Shown: positions 23,334 through 33,012 of the stretch, piece after piece | Layout of the letters: the number at the start of each line of letters is the position of its first letter | How positions within the stretch are numbered: position 1 is the first letter of the stretch | Assembly (NCBI GenBank): GCA_000827205.1 | Contig: KN832561.1 | Coordinates: forward strand, 1,048,505-1,112,504 | DNA length: 64,000 nucleotides | DNA from: Plicaturopsis crispa FD-325 SS-3 | Taxonomy: Eukaryota; Basidiomycota; Agaricomycetes; Amylocorticiales; Amylocorticiaceae | Direction of reading: 5' to 3' | Notes under the pieces: model-generated | Databases searched by the model: none | Told to the model about the DNA's origin: nothing | The model's input: only the letters and a program-made list of their open reading frames with translations | Made by a program: the position numbers and the translations under genes

Positions 23334-25118
23334 ATGATGTTTCCTTTCAGATTTACTGAGATGCGTTTTCATAGACCGATGCCATCGCCGATCCCCCAAC
23401 GGCTGGGTACTAGCCCAGACGTAGGTCCTCCAACCATTCCTATCCACCAGTATCTCAGAGGCAACGTCGGAATGTCCATTGCTGAGGCGAATCTCGCCCG
23501 TGAAATCGTTGATCGCAGACGAGAAGATCTCGCGCGTATTGACGAACAGATTGATGATTTGCGTCAACGACGGGAACGCCTGGTGGAATCTTTGGACGAC
23601 CATGCAGCCCTTTTGGCCCCCATTCGTCGTCTTCCTCCCGAGATACTCTCCGAGATATTCTTCCATGTCATGCCAACAATGCTCACCGTGGACTCGCGGA
23701 TGGCCCCAGTCCTTGGCCAAGTGTGTGCCTATTGGCGACACGTCTTCTTTTCGAGCCCCAAGCTTTGGGCTCGCATACGCGTGCCTCTGTACGAGATGGC
23801 ATGCACCTTGCTTACCAAGTCGTGGCTCGCTCGTTCAGGTCAATGTCCATTGCACCTCACGCTTAATGCCCACCCCGCGTGGCCAAACGGCGACGTCGAT
23901 CTGGATATGGCAGACCGACTGCAGCAAACCCTGGACATGATCAAGGGCGATGCATCGCGCCTCGCCACTCTTTACTTCTACAGCCCCAATGTCCATTACT
24001 TTCAGGCATTCAGGATCTTCACCGAACATCCTCCGAGTCTGTACGCGATTGAGACTGTGGTCGGCGATTTCCTCGACGGGTCCGACCTATTCAATTTTCT
24101 CGCATGCTGCCCGCATCTCCGTCAACTCTCTATCATGTACGACTCCCGCAGCAAACTCTCGCAAGGACTTGTTCCCGCTCTCGAGCATTGCCTCCCGTGG
24201 CACCAATTGACGCGTTTCTGCGTGTCGCAATGCGATCTCAGAGACTTTGCCTTTATCCTGACGCACTGTCCTAATCTACAGCACTGTGTGGTAGGAAGAC
24301 ATGCCTCACCTGATGACATACCCTCTATCCATGACGACGGGCAACAGCAGCTCCTTCAGTATCCTCCGATCTACCACTCCACCCTTACACACCTTCAAGT
24401 GGATGTTGTACGAGGTCGCCGCTTCGACGTCTTCTCACACTCCACTTTACCCAACCTGCGCACTCTCATGATTGTAAACACGACCGATTCTCCGGACCTT
24501 GGTCTCTCGCAATCCATTATCGCATTTCTCAAGCGCTCACAGTGTCGCCTCGAGTGCTTCTCACTGCCGGCACTATATTGCAGCAGTGTCATGTCGAACC
24601 GAAGGCTTCGCTACGAGCGCCTCAAAAATCTACCGGAGCTCCTCCAACATATGCCGAGTTTGAACGAGCTCGACACCTCCCAACACACCACTACAACCTT
24701 CAACCGTAGCGTAATTTTGGCGCTCACCCGAGGCGGTGTACCCGATTTCGACACCCGATTCCAAGAGGAGGTGTCCATTGATGTCCTAGGGCATGACAGC
24801 CTCGCGATGCTGCCAAACTTGCGTGTATTGACTTTGGCATGCAGACACATATACGAGGAACCCGCAATCGTTCGCTATTGGGAGGAACGATTGGTCTCGA
24901 TGATTTCTTCACGATTTAGGCCTGGTTCCCGTGAGCCGAGCTCTGGCTCTACGGACGGACATCTGCTATACCTGGAACACGTTACACTGCACTTCGACTG
25001 CATGCCATTTCTGGCGACTGTAGAACAACTAAAGAAGTTATCGGGTGAGGGTTTGTGGGTTACCTTGTTCCTCGAAAACGATGTTATCAGTCTCGATCAT
25101 TGCATAGCACATGACTGA
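23334..25118 (+). CDS. Coiled-coil F-box protein, copy 1 (594 aa)
   Basis: This intronless gene has the architecture common among Agaricomycete F-box proteins. A short N-terminal motif TIPIHQYLRGNVGMSIAEAN precedes a coiled coil with repeated Glu/Arg/Leu (residues about 50-90). Then comes the F-box core APIRRLPPEILSEIFFH, followed by VCAYWRHVFFSSPKLWARI. The rest is a leucine-rich, LRR-like region of about 450 residues without regular repeats. F-box proteins recruit substrates to SCF ubiquitin ligases; this lineage is greatly expanded in mushrooms and substrates are unknown. The coding frame is undamaged. A paralogue with the same layout lies inverted at 36.9-38.7 kb. Confidence 0.9.
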   Translation: MMFPFRFTEMRFHRPMPSPIPQRLGTSPDVGPPTIPIHQYLRGNVGMSIAEANLAREIVDRRREDLARIDEQIDDLRQRRERLVESLDDHAALLAPIRRLPPEILSEIFFHVMPTMLTVDSRMAPVLGQVCAYWRHVFFSSPKLWARIRVPLYEMACTLLTKSWLARSGQCPLHLTLNAHPAWPNGDVDLDMADRLQQTLDMIKGDASRLATLYFYSPNVHYFQAFRIFTEHPPSLYAIETVVGDFLDGSDLFNFLACCPHLRQLSIMYDSRSKLSQGLVPALEHCLPWHQLTRFCVSQCDLRDFAFILTHCPNLQHCVVGRHASPDDIPSIHDDGQQQLLQYPPIYHSTLTHLQVDVVRGRRFDVFSHSTLPNLRTLMIVNTTDSPDLGLSQSIIAFLKRSQCRLECFSLPALYCSSVMSNRRLRYERLKNLPELLQHMPSLNELDTSQHTTTTFNRSVILALTRGGVPDFDTRFQEEVSIDVLGHDSLAMLPNLRVLTLACRHIYEEPAIVRYWEERLVSMISSRFRPGSREPSSGSTDGHLLYLEHVTLHFDCMPFLATVEQLKKLSGEGLWVTLFLENDVISLDHCIAHD

Positions 25119-25742
25119 ATCCTATCAGAGTTGGCTGTTCTCATTCATAGCTACACACTCCTGGTCCCTCACCCTACGAAGTATTTGCTACTTATGTATA
25201 CTGTACACCCTCGTCGGCTTATTTTATCCAGCGGTCTTTTGTTCCAACCCTCTTCTCGCCATCTCTCAGGCCCAAGGATTTAAATATATAGCTTTGATAG
25301 GCACAAGTGATCATCGATTAGTGCTCATAGTACTACGTACACGACTCAGTCCTACTCAGTCCGAGATCAACTCGTTAGCGCTTTAGCGCTCAGTGCTCTA
25401 AGTCGCGCGTACGGCGCGACTGCGTAAACGTGATCTCGAGTCTACTTTGGGAATTGTGGCGGATGTATCCTGTCGGCCTTGTTCTGCTTTCTCCTCCATG
25501 ACCGGTTTGGAAACTCTTGCTGTTGTTCTTGTGCTGTATCTTCCTTCGCCACGAAAATTGGGGCGCGCCTTTGTCCAATCTAGTATCAGCTCTAGGTATT
25601 GTACTTTCGGTCGTCACGCGGAATACAGAACACGGATATCCATGGACCCATACCAATTTGCGCACCGGCGTTCGTTATAAAGACTTGCCATAATCTTGAA
25701 GGCATGGTCCGCCCACATCTCTGCCGCACTTAAACAACATCA
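25119..25742. other. Intergenic with small palindromes, no gene seen
   Basis: This holds the 3' end of the F-box gene and the upstream region of the next plus-strand gene. It contains short repeated AGCGCT and ACTCAGTCC-like words and an 8-bp-arm hairpin at 25401. Open frames here have no recognised similarity. Confidence 0.45.
25401..25421. repeat. Perfect small hairpin (8-bp arms, 5-nt loop)
   Basis: AGTCGCGC is followed by GTACG and its exact complement GCGCGACT. The stem is GC-rich. It lies about 280 bp downstream of the F-box stop and 320 bp upstream of the next start. It may be chance or a transcript-end structure. Confidence 0.7.
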
Positions 25743-27691
25743 ATGTCGCACTTCGTCGCCCCGATGCCGCCCAAACCATGGCGCGGAACCGACAACCTAC
25801 GCTGCTATCTTTTCGAAGCGACGCTTCCCAACATGCCCACCTCGAGTACCGTCCCATGGACACCTGAAGGCCACAAAACCCACCTGAACGTTCTCAAAGT
25901 TCGACATGAGCGGTACAGGCGATTCTACGGGATACAGTCGCTCGATCCTATTGAGTTCGATGATTTGGTGGCGGAATGTATGCAACTTTAGTCGCCCGTT
26001 TACACCAGATGTCTCATTTTCAATCGACAGGGATGGATCAATATATCCCGAGCCAGCCGCTTAGAGCCGCTGACCGGGATGAAAAGACCGGGGCACGCTT
26101 GACCATTCCAGCACCGGAGTTTAGTATCGAGTGGCCAGAGAAAAGGAAGCCAACTAGCATCTCCAGGCGAGGACCATAAAACCAAGCTTCAGAGTACACA
26201 CGGCCCTAACCTCGTAGCTCTCAGCATACATACCTGGATAGACGAGCTGCCGCTAGAAACTGCCCAACGCGCTGCTCAACTAGCGTTTCCGTCACTCCGG
26301 CAACATGAATTTGTTCCTAACGGAGAGGCGGATCCTGCAGATCATGAGATCTTCAACTATTTTCTATGGTCGGATCCCTTAGCAGAATCACCTTTTGGAA
26401 ATGTAGTCGTTGTTTATCAGGTATGCACTCGTTCAGGAAGTTCTACTGACTTGGATGTGGTGACTGAACCCAACTTTTCTCAAAGCCTCCTTGGATCCTC
26501 TCGTTACACGACCTAAAATGCTTTTGTAATAAGCAAACGGTTGGTGCTCCTGTCAGGTCCGTGTCATCTGTACTGATGCTTATATAAGTTCCCGTCATTT
26601 CCTACGGGGCATGGGTCGAAGCCACTGGACAGCTCAGAGCGTTTATGGGGTAAAGTAGGTCCGATCCATCTGTCTACTCCATATAGTCCCTCAAGCTGCT
26701 CTTATTCAGATCTGGGATTTATGCGTTCGAAAGGGAACTCCGTGGTTTGTTGTATCCACTTACATGGGATGGGTCTTCGGCGCTTTCTCAGCAGGTGGGA
26801 TAAGTTCGATACATCGGAAATTCGCAATATTTGGCTAACCTGCTGAAACAGGTTGGACGAAAGCATGGGTCTCCCCAATCAAAGAATTCGATGCATACGA
26901 TCCAAGCGTCATCCAATGTCTCGTATACTGGCTCGCGGCTGCCGGGGGTCTGAAAGGCTGCTGGGAGATCCCGAAGGTGTGTTCTGAGCCGAAATATACC
27001 CCCACCGAATTCTCTTGCACGGTATACGACGTCTTCAGGTATAAACCTGCCGCCGTCCTGGCTTTGGCTCGCCTGTCTTGATATTGTTGGCGTCGTGGTC
27101 TCAGCGTCTTTTATCTTTCGACCGGGTCCTTTCGATTTCTTGTATTCTACCCTTTCGACAAAATTTGACCTCACCATTTTTATTCGCCTCCGTGTATGTT
27201 TAGGTGTTCGAATCCGTCTATCGAGAGGAAGATGGTGCTTTCAAGGCCGTGTGCATGAATGCACTGGATGACGAATCCCGAATGGCCATCGAAGTGGCAC
27301 CCTCGGAATCGCATTGGGATGGAAAATCCGATTGTGAGTTCTAGCATCCTCACTCAACAACATTGCGACGATGATGCCAATACTTCATACAGCACCCACC
27401 CCTTTCAAATCCCCTCTGATTTTATCGCCGCTCGTGTCTGCTGAGGGTCTACCTTTCCGCCAGCCACCCCAACCGCGTGCAGAAGAAATGAGCTGGACTA
27501 TCAATAACTGGAGGCAGCAATCGGGGTCAGCAACTCTTGTGGGCGAATCTGAACTGGGCGCATTCCAACCCCCTAGCCCAGGACGCTCAGAAATCTCCGA
27601 CTCTACGATGTCTGACGACGCCACAATCAAGGTGTACACCGCAAGCCCTTCATGGGCGCACGGTACCGGCCACTGGGTTGGGCTATCATAG
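25743..27691 (+). CDS. Multi-exon gene of unknown function
   Basis: I do not recognise the family. Exons can be chained in phase from the ATG at 25743 (MSHFVAPMPPKPWRGTDNLR) to the stop at 27689. Inferred exon contents in order are: DPIEFDDLVAE, SQPLRAADRDEKTGARL, HTWIDELPLETAQRAAQLAF, SPFGNVVVVYQ, PVISYGAWVEATGQLRAF, KGTPWFVVSTYMGWVFGAFS, FDAYDPSVIQCLVYWLAAA, EEDGAFKAVCMNALDDESRM, and finally a Pro/Ser-rich tail with LPFRQPPQPRAEEMSW. One inferred intron is only 43 nt (starting GTATCG after PAPEF) and restores the frame. About eight introns in under 2 kb is dense. The middle part is aromatic-rich and resembles a folded domain rather than noise. Exon limits are tentative. Confidence 0.55.
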
Positions 27692-27975
27692 TCTAGGCAT
27701 TCTCCTCGCGATAGTTTTGGCATGCCTTGAGAACATGGATGAGAATGCTGCCATCGACGTGGTCCTACAACCTTCACTGTTCAGAATCAAAGGATGAGAT
27801 ATCGCGCTGTTCAGAGCGTTGAATCGTCATGTATACATCAGGCTTGCCTCTGCGTTGATGCAATGTGTATATGAGTACAAGATGTCAAATATGTACAAGT
27901 CCGTGTGCGAACACTGCGAAGATACATGAATCATATACTTTGGCCATCTCATCAGTCCGTGCGCGACGATGCCGG

Positions 27976-29929
27976 TTATCCGTCATACAATCTGTTCGTC
28001 CATTGCTTTGCTAGTAACACGCGCAGTCGCAGCGTCCATCTAATCAGCGCGAACTGACGATTTAAGATAGAGCCAGTTCGGGAGGTAAGGAGAACTTACG
28101 AGGACGTTAGACTCCACTCGGAGATATCGTTTCACTTTCTTGGATATGCTTCTCGTGAGCTCGGTAGCAGCCTTGAGGGGACTAGAGGTTTGGTTTTCTT
28201 CGGTATGTGATGGCTTCTTCGGCGAGTTTAAGAATTGAGTCGTCTGCAGGAAATTGTCAAGATAGATAACACTGAGCAAGCAGGATATCGACTGACCAAT
28301 GTTCCGAGTAGGCCCAACTGACTGGAGCGCACGAGGCCTCGGACCACTTTGACCCATTCGCCATTGCCCTCGGCGGCTTGACCGCCGGGAAGCACCGTAG
28401 GGGATCTCTAAGATCAAAGGTTTAGAGGCTTGTACAGACGTGTCGTAGAAAACAACCCACCTGACTTGCAACAGCGCCGGAGCATACTTCTCCTGAAGTT
28501 TTTCTTCGCGTCAGCTTCGCCTCGGCGTCTTGGCGGGCGGCTTTGATACTTGGTGCGTCGACCGTATCTTCGAGGGCGCGCGGGACTTCTGTTATACCGA
28601 GCGCCGGGGCCTGCGTGAGCTCCAGCATAAGACTCTGCCGCTTGTTGACTGTCGCCGCCATATCCTCGATTTGTTCAAACATTTTCGAGTTCATCTTCCA
28701 CGCCTGGACGACCGGTCTGGCGTTAGCTAGCTCCAGCTCCATGGCGTCCTTCTCGTCCTTCAGGCTGCGATTCTCGTCCAGTAGCTGTAGCACACGCGTT
28801 TCTACCTCAAAGCGTAATTCCCGTTCCACCTGGATAGCGGCGGAGGATTGGTCGATACAGGTATTGACAGCGGTTTGAAGAGAGGAGACCTTTGACGATA
28901 GAGCGGCGCATCGTTCCTCGGATATTGCGAGCTTTTCTTGAGCGTGCCGTGCTGCTTTGAAGGCGGTCGGGGAAAGTTGCCGAATAGTATCATTAGACGC
29001 CGAGATAGGACGCGGTGAGCCATTAAGGAAAGACGGTGGGTTATAGTGGGACTTGGCTGAGATAGTAGGGGAGGTGTCCGTTGATGACCGCACGCCGTCT
29101 GCAGCCTTCGTAGCCCAGTTTTTTGCATAGGGTTTTGTCGCTGATGCTGTCGGTTGTGTAGGCGTTCTAGTACTCCTAGGTGGCGAGCTGAACACCTGTC
29201 CGGTCACCGCGGAGTGGGATGCTCGCTCTTCCTCAAGCTCCTTGAGAAGGGAGGCATTCCGTGCCGTTTGGTCTCGAAGAGCGCGCGAAAGGCTGACGTT
29301 TTGTGCACGAACTTTCCGCAGAGAAGTGATGTATTCATCCTTGATACTACGTTCGTTTTGTCCGTTGGTAGATATCGGCGCGTCAAAATCCGACTGGGAC
29401 ATGGAAGCAGGCCGATCCGAGAGGAGATAACGATTTCGTCGGGGACGCATGAAGGGTTCCTGGGACGCTGCCAGCTCGGATGATATCTGTGCGTAGTTGG
29501 ACTCGAACTGTTCGACTCGCTCTTCAAAAGTGCGATTGAGCGTGGTTGAAGAACCGCCGACCATGGATGGACTTTTCCGATTGACATTGAGGGGTTTCCA
29601 GGCGGTCGTGGAATGGCTGACTGTGTTTTCCTTCAATGGCGATGAGAACGCGCACAAGGTGCGGGACACGGGTGCCTGCGAGATGGATTCCCGAGCGGCG
29701 TGGCCCTTCGGCCCTCGCCTGCCGTCACCTAAAGTGTCGTCCGTCTATCAAATAGACCAGGTCAATGAAACACTCCCTAGCATGACTTCGCGAAAGTGGG
29801 ACATACCGCCGTGTTTCGATCAAACAGCAGCTTGAACGGCGACCTGCCGATCGAGGGCTCTCGCACATGGGACCGTACAGAGAACGTCGACGAAAATGGC
29901 TGTTTGCGAAGGGGAGTAGGCGAGTCCAT
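27976..29929 (-). CDS. Coiled-coil protein of unknown function
   Basis: The inferred start MDSPTPLRKQPFSS at 29929 leads through REPSIGRSPFKLLFDRNTA to a long second exon. That exon carries two heptad-rich stretches: IKDEYITSLRKVRAQNVSLS onward, and later QEKLAISEERCAALSSKVSS through LLDENRSLKDEKDAMELELA. Between them is a Ser/Thr/Pro-rich linker. C-terminal exons read EWVKVVRGLVRSSQLGLLG, SPLKAATELTRSISKKVKRY and finally a hydrophobic/basic tail (VLFALIRWTLRLRVLLAKQW) ending RLYDG. The tail could be amphipathic or a weak membrane anchor. The organisation recalls cytoskeletal or spindle-pole scaffold proteins, but no named family is evident. The gene is convergent with the unknown gene upstream and divergent from the CCCH gene. 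Confidence 0.65.
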
Positions 29930-30402
29930 CGCGGTGTACAGATGGTACGGGAGTAGCCCATGCTCTATGATTCCGAGTTATTGAGCGAGCAGTTGCAATA
30001 CGGACTGGACTAACGCTGTCAGCCTCTGCAACATCTCGGACTGCTTGCCATAACCTGTGTCCTCCCGCGGAGGAACGACGTGCTAATACCAATAGATTTG
30101 TTTCGTTCACAGCGGATATCAAGTGTCTGAGTCTTTGGCGGCAACGAGAACGACGGGCTGGTGGTCGATGTCAAGGTCTGGTCAAGGTCAAACACAGACC
30201 GCGTTCAGATTCTTTTGACCGATTGACGTTGATTGACATCGCCGTTGCTTCGAACTTCAAAACACTGCAGGGACCTTTCTCCTTTCAACACGGCTGCATA
30301 TAACCCTGCACAATGCTCTCCTCCTCTCCACGACCATCCTCACTAGGACCATATTGACCGCAGACATTCCAGAATTGACCCCGACTATCGAGGAAAGCGA
30401 TC
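29930..30402. promoter_or_regulatory. Divergent promoter region between coiled-coil and CCCH genes
   Basis: The two genes start away from each other across about 470 bp. A GGTCAAGGTC-like word recurs near 30170-30190 and TTGATTGACATC lies near 30230. I cannot assign transcription-factor sites. Assignment is by layout. Confidence 0.45.
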
Positions 30403-32748
30403 ATGCCTTTGGTACGGTGTAGGGTAAGCCAACGATCATGGGGTGTTCTCATCGAGTCTCGACTGACACCCGGATGAAACTGCAGTACTATGATGGTCAA
30501 GGAAACCCCATACAGGGTGGCTGTCGACAGATCGGTCGATGTAACTTCGTCCATCCCAGCGAAATCAATTGGCCCAACGCAGTCCCTTCGGTGCGTTGCT
30601 ATTTGCGACACCCAATCTACATCACTTGACGGCTCTACGTAGGGTTCTAACCGCAGTTTCTCAGGCGGATTCGATGGGGGCAGAGGGCGTGCAGGAAGAG
30701 GACGCGGTGCCGGCCGTGGCAGAGGTTTTGCACCTGTACAGCCCAACAAGCCCCAGACGTCTACTTCTGGAGATAGCGGCTGGGGCGCGAATGCAGCCTC
30801 AGGCTCTACAGCATGGGAGAATACTTGGGACGCGCCACCAGTGAAGGCATCTACCTCCTCCTGGGGTGACACCTGGACCGACACAGTCGCTAGCGCCGGT
30901 GCGAGCGCAAGCGCCGCGTCTACGACGGTTGATGCTACGACGACTACCGCCAGCGACTCCAATGCAAACACAGAAACTGATGGATGGGGTGGTGGTGGAT
31001 GGGGAGATAGGGCGACAGTGGGAAACGAGACTACAGCGTGGGGCGCTTGGCCGGCTGATACGGCTGGTGACGCCTGGGGAGCTGGCGCTACTTCATCGGA
31101 CACAGCCTCGGGCAGCAAACCGCAAGGAAGAGTACCAGCGGCACCCCCAGAGACCGTCACCCCAAGCTCGAGCAAACCACCAAGAATATCTAGCCCAATG
31201 GCATCGCGCGCCGATGACAACGACGAGAGAGAGATGTACTCCACTGTGGAACCAAGGTGAACGATTTCCATACACTGTATGCCAAAGTTTTAACAGAAAC
31301 CGCTATGCTAGTCCCATCCAGCGGTATGAAAGCCTTGGCGCGGAATGGTCTCAATCGCACGACAACGTAGAATCCGCGCGGGAGTGGGAGGCTGCTTTAT
31401 CCCCATCTAATGTCGAGAGGAATGCCGATAGTCAACCCTCGAGCAATGCCACCGCTATCTCTCCCGATGATAAACAAGGCCAGTGGAAGAAAACTCTCAG
31501 GTGATTTAGCCTCATACTAGCAACTATGTATAATCTCTCTAACACAAGCGTTCTTACTAGACGACTAAGCGATGCTATCTGGACACAGATACGTCTCACT
31601 GAAGCGGAGCGCAGATTTGCCCAGTGGAAGAAGGTCGAAACTTCTGACAGTTTCCAACGAATCGGCCCTGGGGGACGCAAGTCTCTGAACACAACTCGTC
31701 GCAAACTCGAGTCAGAAATCCAGGAGCTCAAGAAGGACCTCGCTCACCGTATCACCAAACTCGCAGAGCATCAAAGCTCGCCGCCTGGGCTCAGCGCTCC
31801 CTTCGACCACGCGGAAGAGATGCGGTACCTCCATGAGTTGCAAGGGTGGATAGACGCAATCGGCCCCCTCGTCAGCGAAGCAATATCATCTTCCCAGTTT
31901 CCTGGTAGGCGTCTGGCAGACGAGGCAGTCCCCTTTCAACATGGTCAGCCCGTAGACCATGCAGCCGCCAATCCGTCGAAACGGGTACGGTCGCCTTCGC
32001 CACTTCCGATTCACCCTGATATTTTGAGGCTTGATAGCCTGGAGGATCGGGTCAGCAATATGCACGACCAGATCACGTTTGCCGACTTCTCCCACATCAT
32101 CGACTCCATCGACCAGCGGTTCGAGTCGCGTGCACACACTGAGGATGTTGCAATGGAGGATGGCGAAGTGCCGCCTCCCAATGTACGGGATCCGTTCGAC
32201 ATCCTTAATGATCGAATGGACGAGGAGGGCAACCGGATCGTGGCAGAGGCGAACCGCGTGGCTACGCTTATCCTCTCTGAACGTGACCGAGATCAGGAAG
32301 CTGAGCAATTGAAGGCTGAAAATGCAGAGCTTCAGGTAAAGACGGCGAAGGTGAGCAGTGCGTCCCTCTACTTGTACTCTCATTAAAATACCAATAATTC
32401 CTCCAGCTAGAAGACACGTCCAATGCTCTGCGTCAAGCTATGGCTGAAGATCGCGAGAAACTACAGCAGATGTCACAGAACGTTCAGACCTTGCTCGCTG
32501 GCCCCGCGCCACGTCGCGAGTCACAGCCATTCTCGCTGGAGAGCATCGTCGGCCAACTCGACCCCATTGTCAGCGCCACCGTCCGCTCCGATGTCCAGCC
32601 CATCTTCGAGCGTTTGCACGAAGCATACACAGCGCAGATACAATTGCACCACCAGGCGATCTACAGCAGGGTATGGGAAAAGCTGCAGCCGACGTTGGCG
32701 CTCGTAGACGGTCTCATGGAGTGGGACAATTCCAAACCCTTGCTTTGA
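30403..32748 (+). CDS. CCCH zinc-finger / RGG-box / coiled-coil protein
   Basis: The first exon (MPLVRCR) splices in phase to YYDGQGNPIQGGCRQIGRCN and then FVHPSE, forming a C-x13-C-x5-C-x3-H zinc finger at the very N-terminus. After PSG, the next exon starts with an RGG-type segment (GGRGRAGRGRGAGRGRG). It continues into a Trp/Ser-rich low-complexity region with recurring W-G, W-D or W-A pairs (SWGDTW, DGWGGGGWGD, AWGAW, DAWGAG). The C-terminal half from about 31.55 kb is alpha-helical coiled coil (RKLESEIQELKKDLAHRI, AEQLKAENAELQ) ending WDNSKPLL. This combination fits an RNA-binding protein that self-associates, possibly in RNP granules; the function is inferred from composition. The exon phases all fit. 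A 328-residue antisense frame across the low-complexity part is judged a shadow. Confidence 0.75.
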
Positions 32749-33012
32749 ATATTTCTTGAGGTATTCCGACTACATACGTATTCTACTAATCTTGCCATAT
32801 ACTGTATCTACGAAGCATAGCACTAAGCAGTCTAATAAACACGCTTTCTTGCACAAATGCATCGGGCGATGTACGGTCACGCGAATGCCCAAATGCCTTC
32901 ACGTGGATGTCCGAAATGCTGGCTTTCATATCGTCAAGTTGTTACATCTCAAAGACTCTGTTCATAACGTCCACTTTCTACGACCTGGTTACTCTGTTCC
33001 GACGACGACTGG

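Noticed and set aside
27205-27225. tRNA T-loop-like GTTCGAATCC
   Set aside because: It falls inside an exon encoding VFESVYRE and has no matching A box or acceptor stem nearby. Other TTCGAAT words in the window also lack tRNA folds.
30285-31271. 328-codon minus-strand frame, Pro/Val-rich
   Set aside because: It is antisense to the low-complexity RGG/Trp-Gly region of the CCCH gene; its composition is the complement of that repeat-like sequence.
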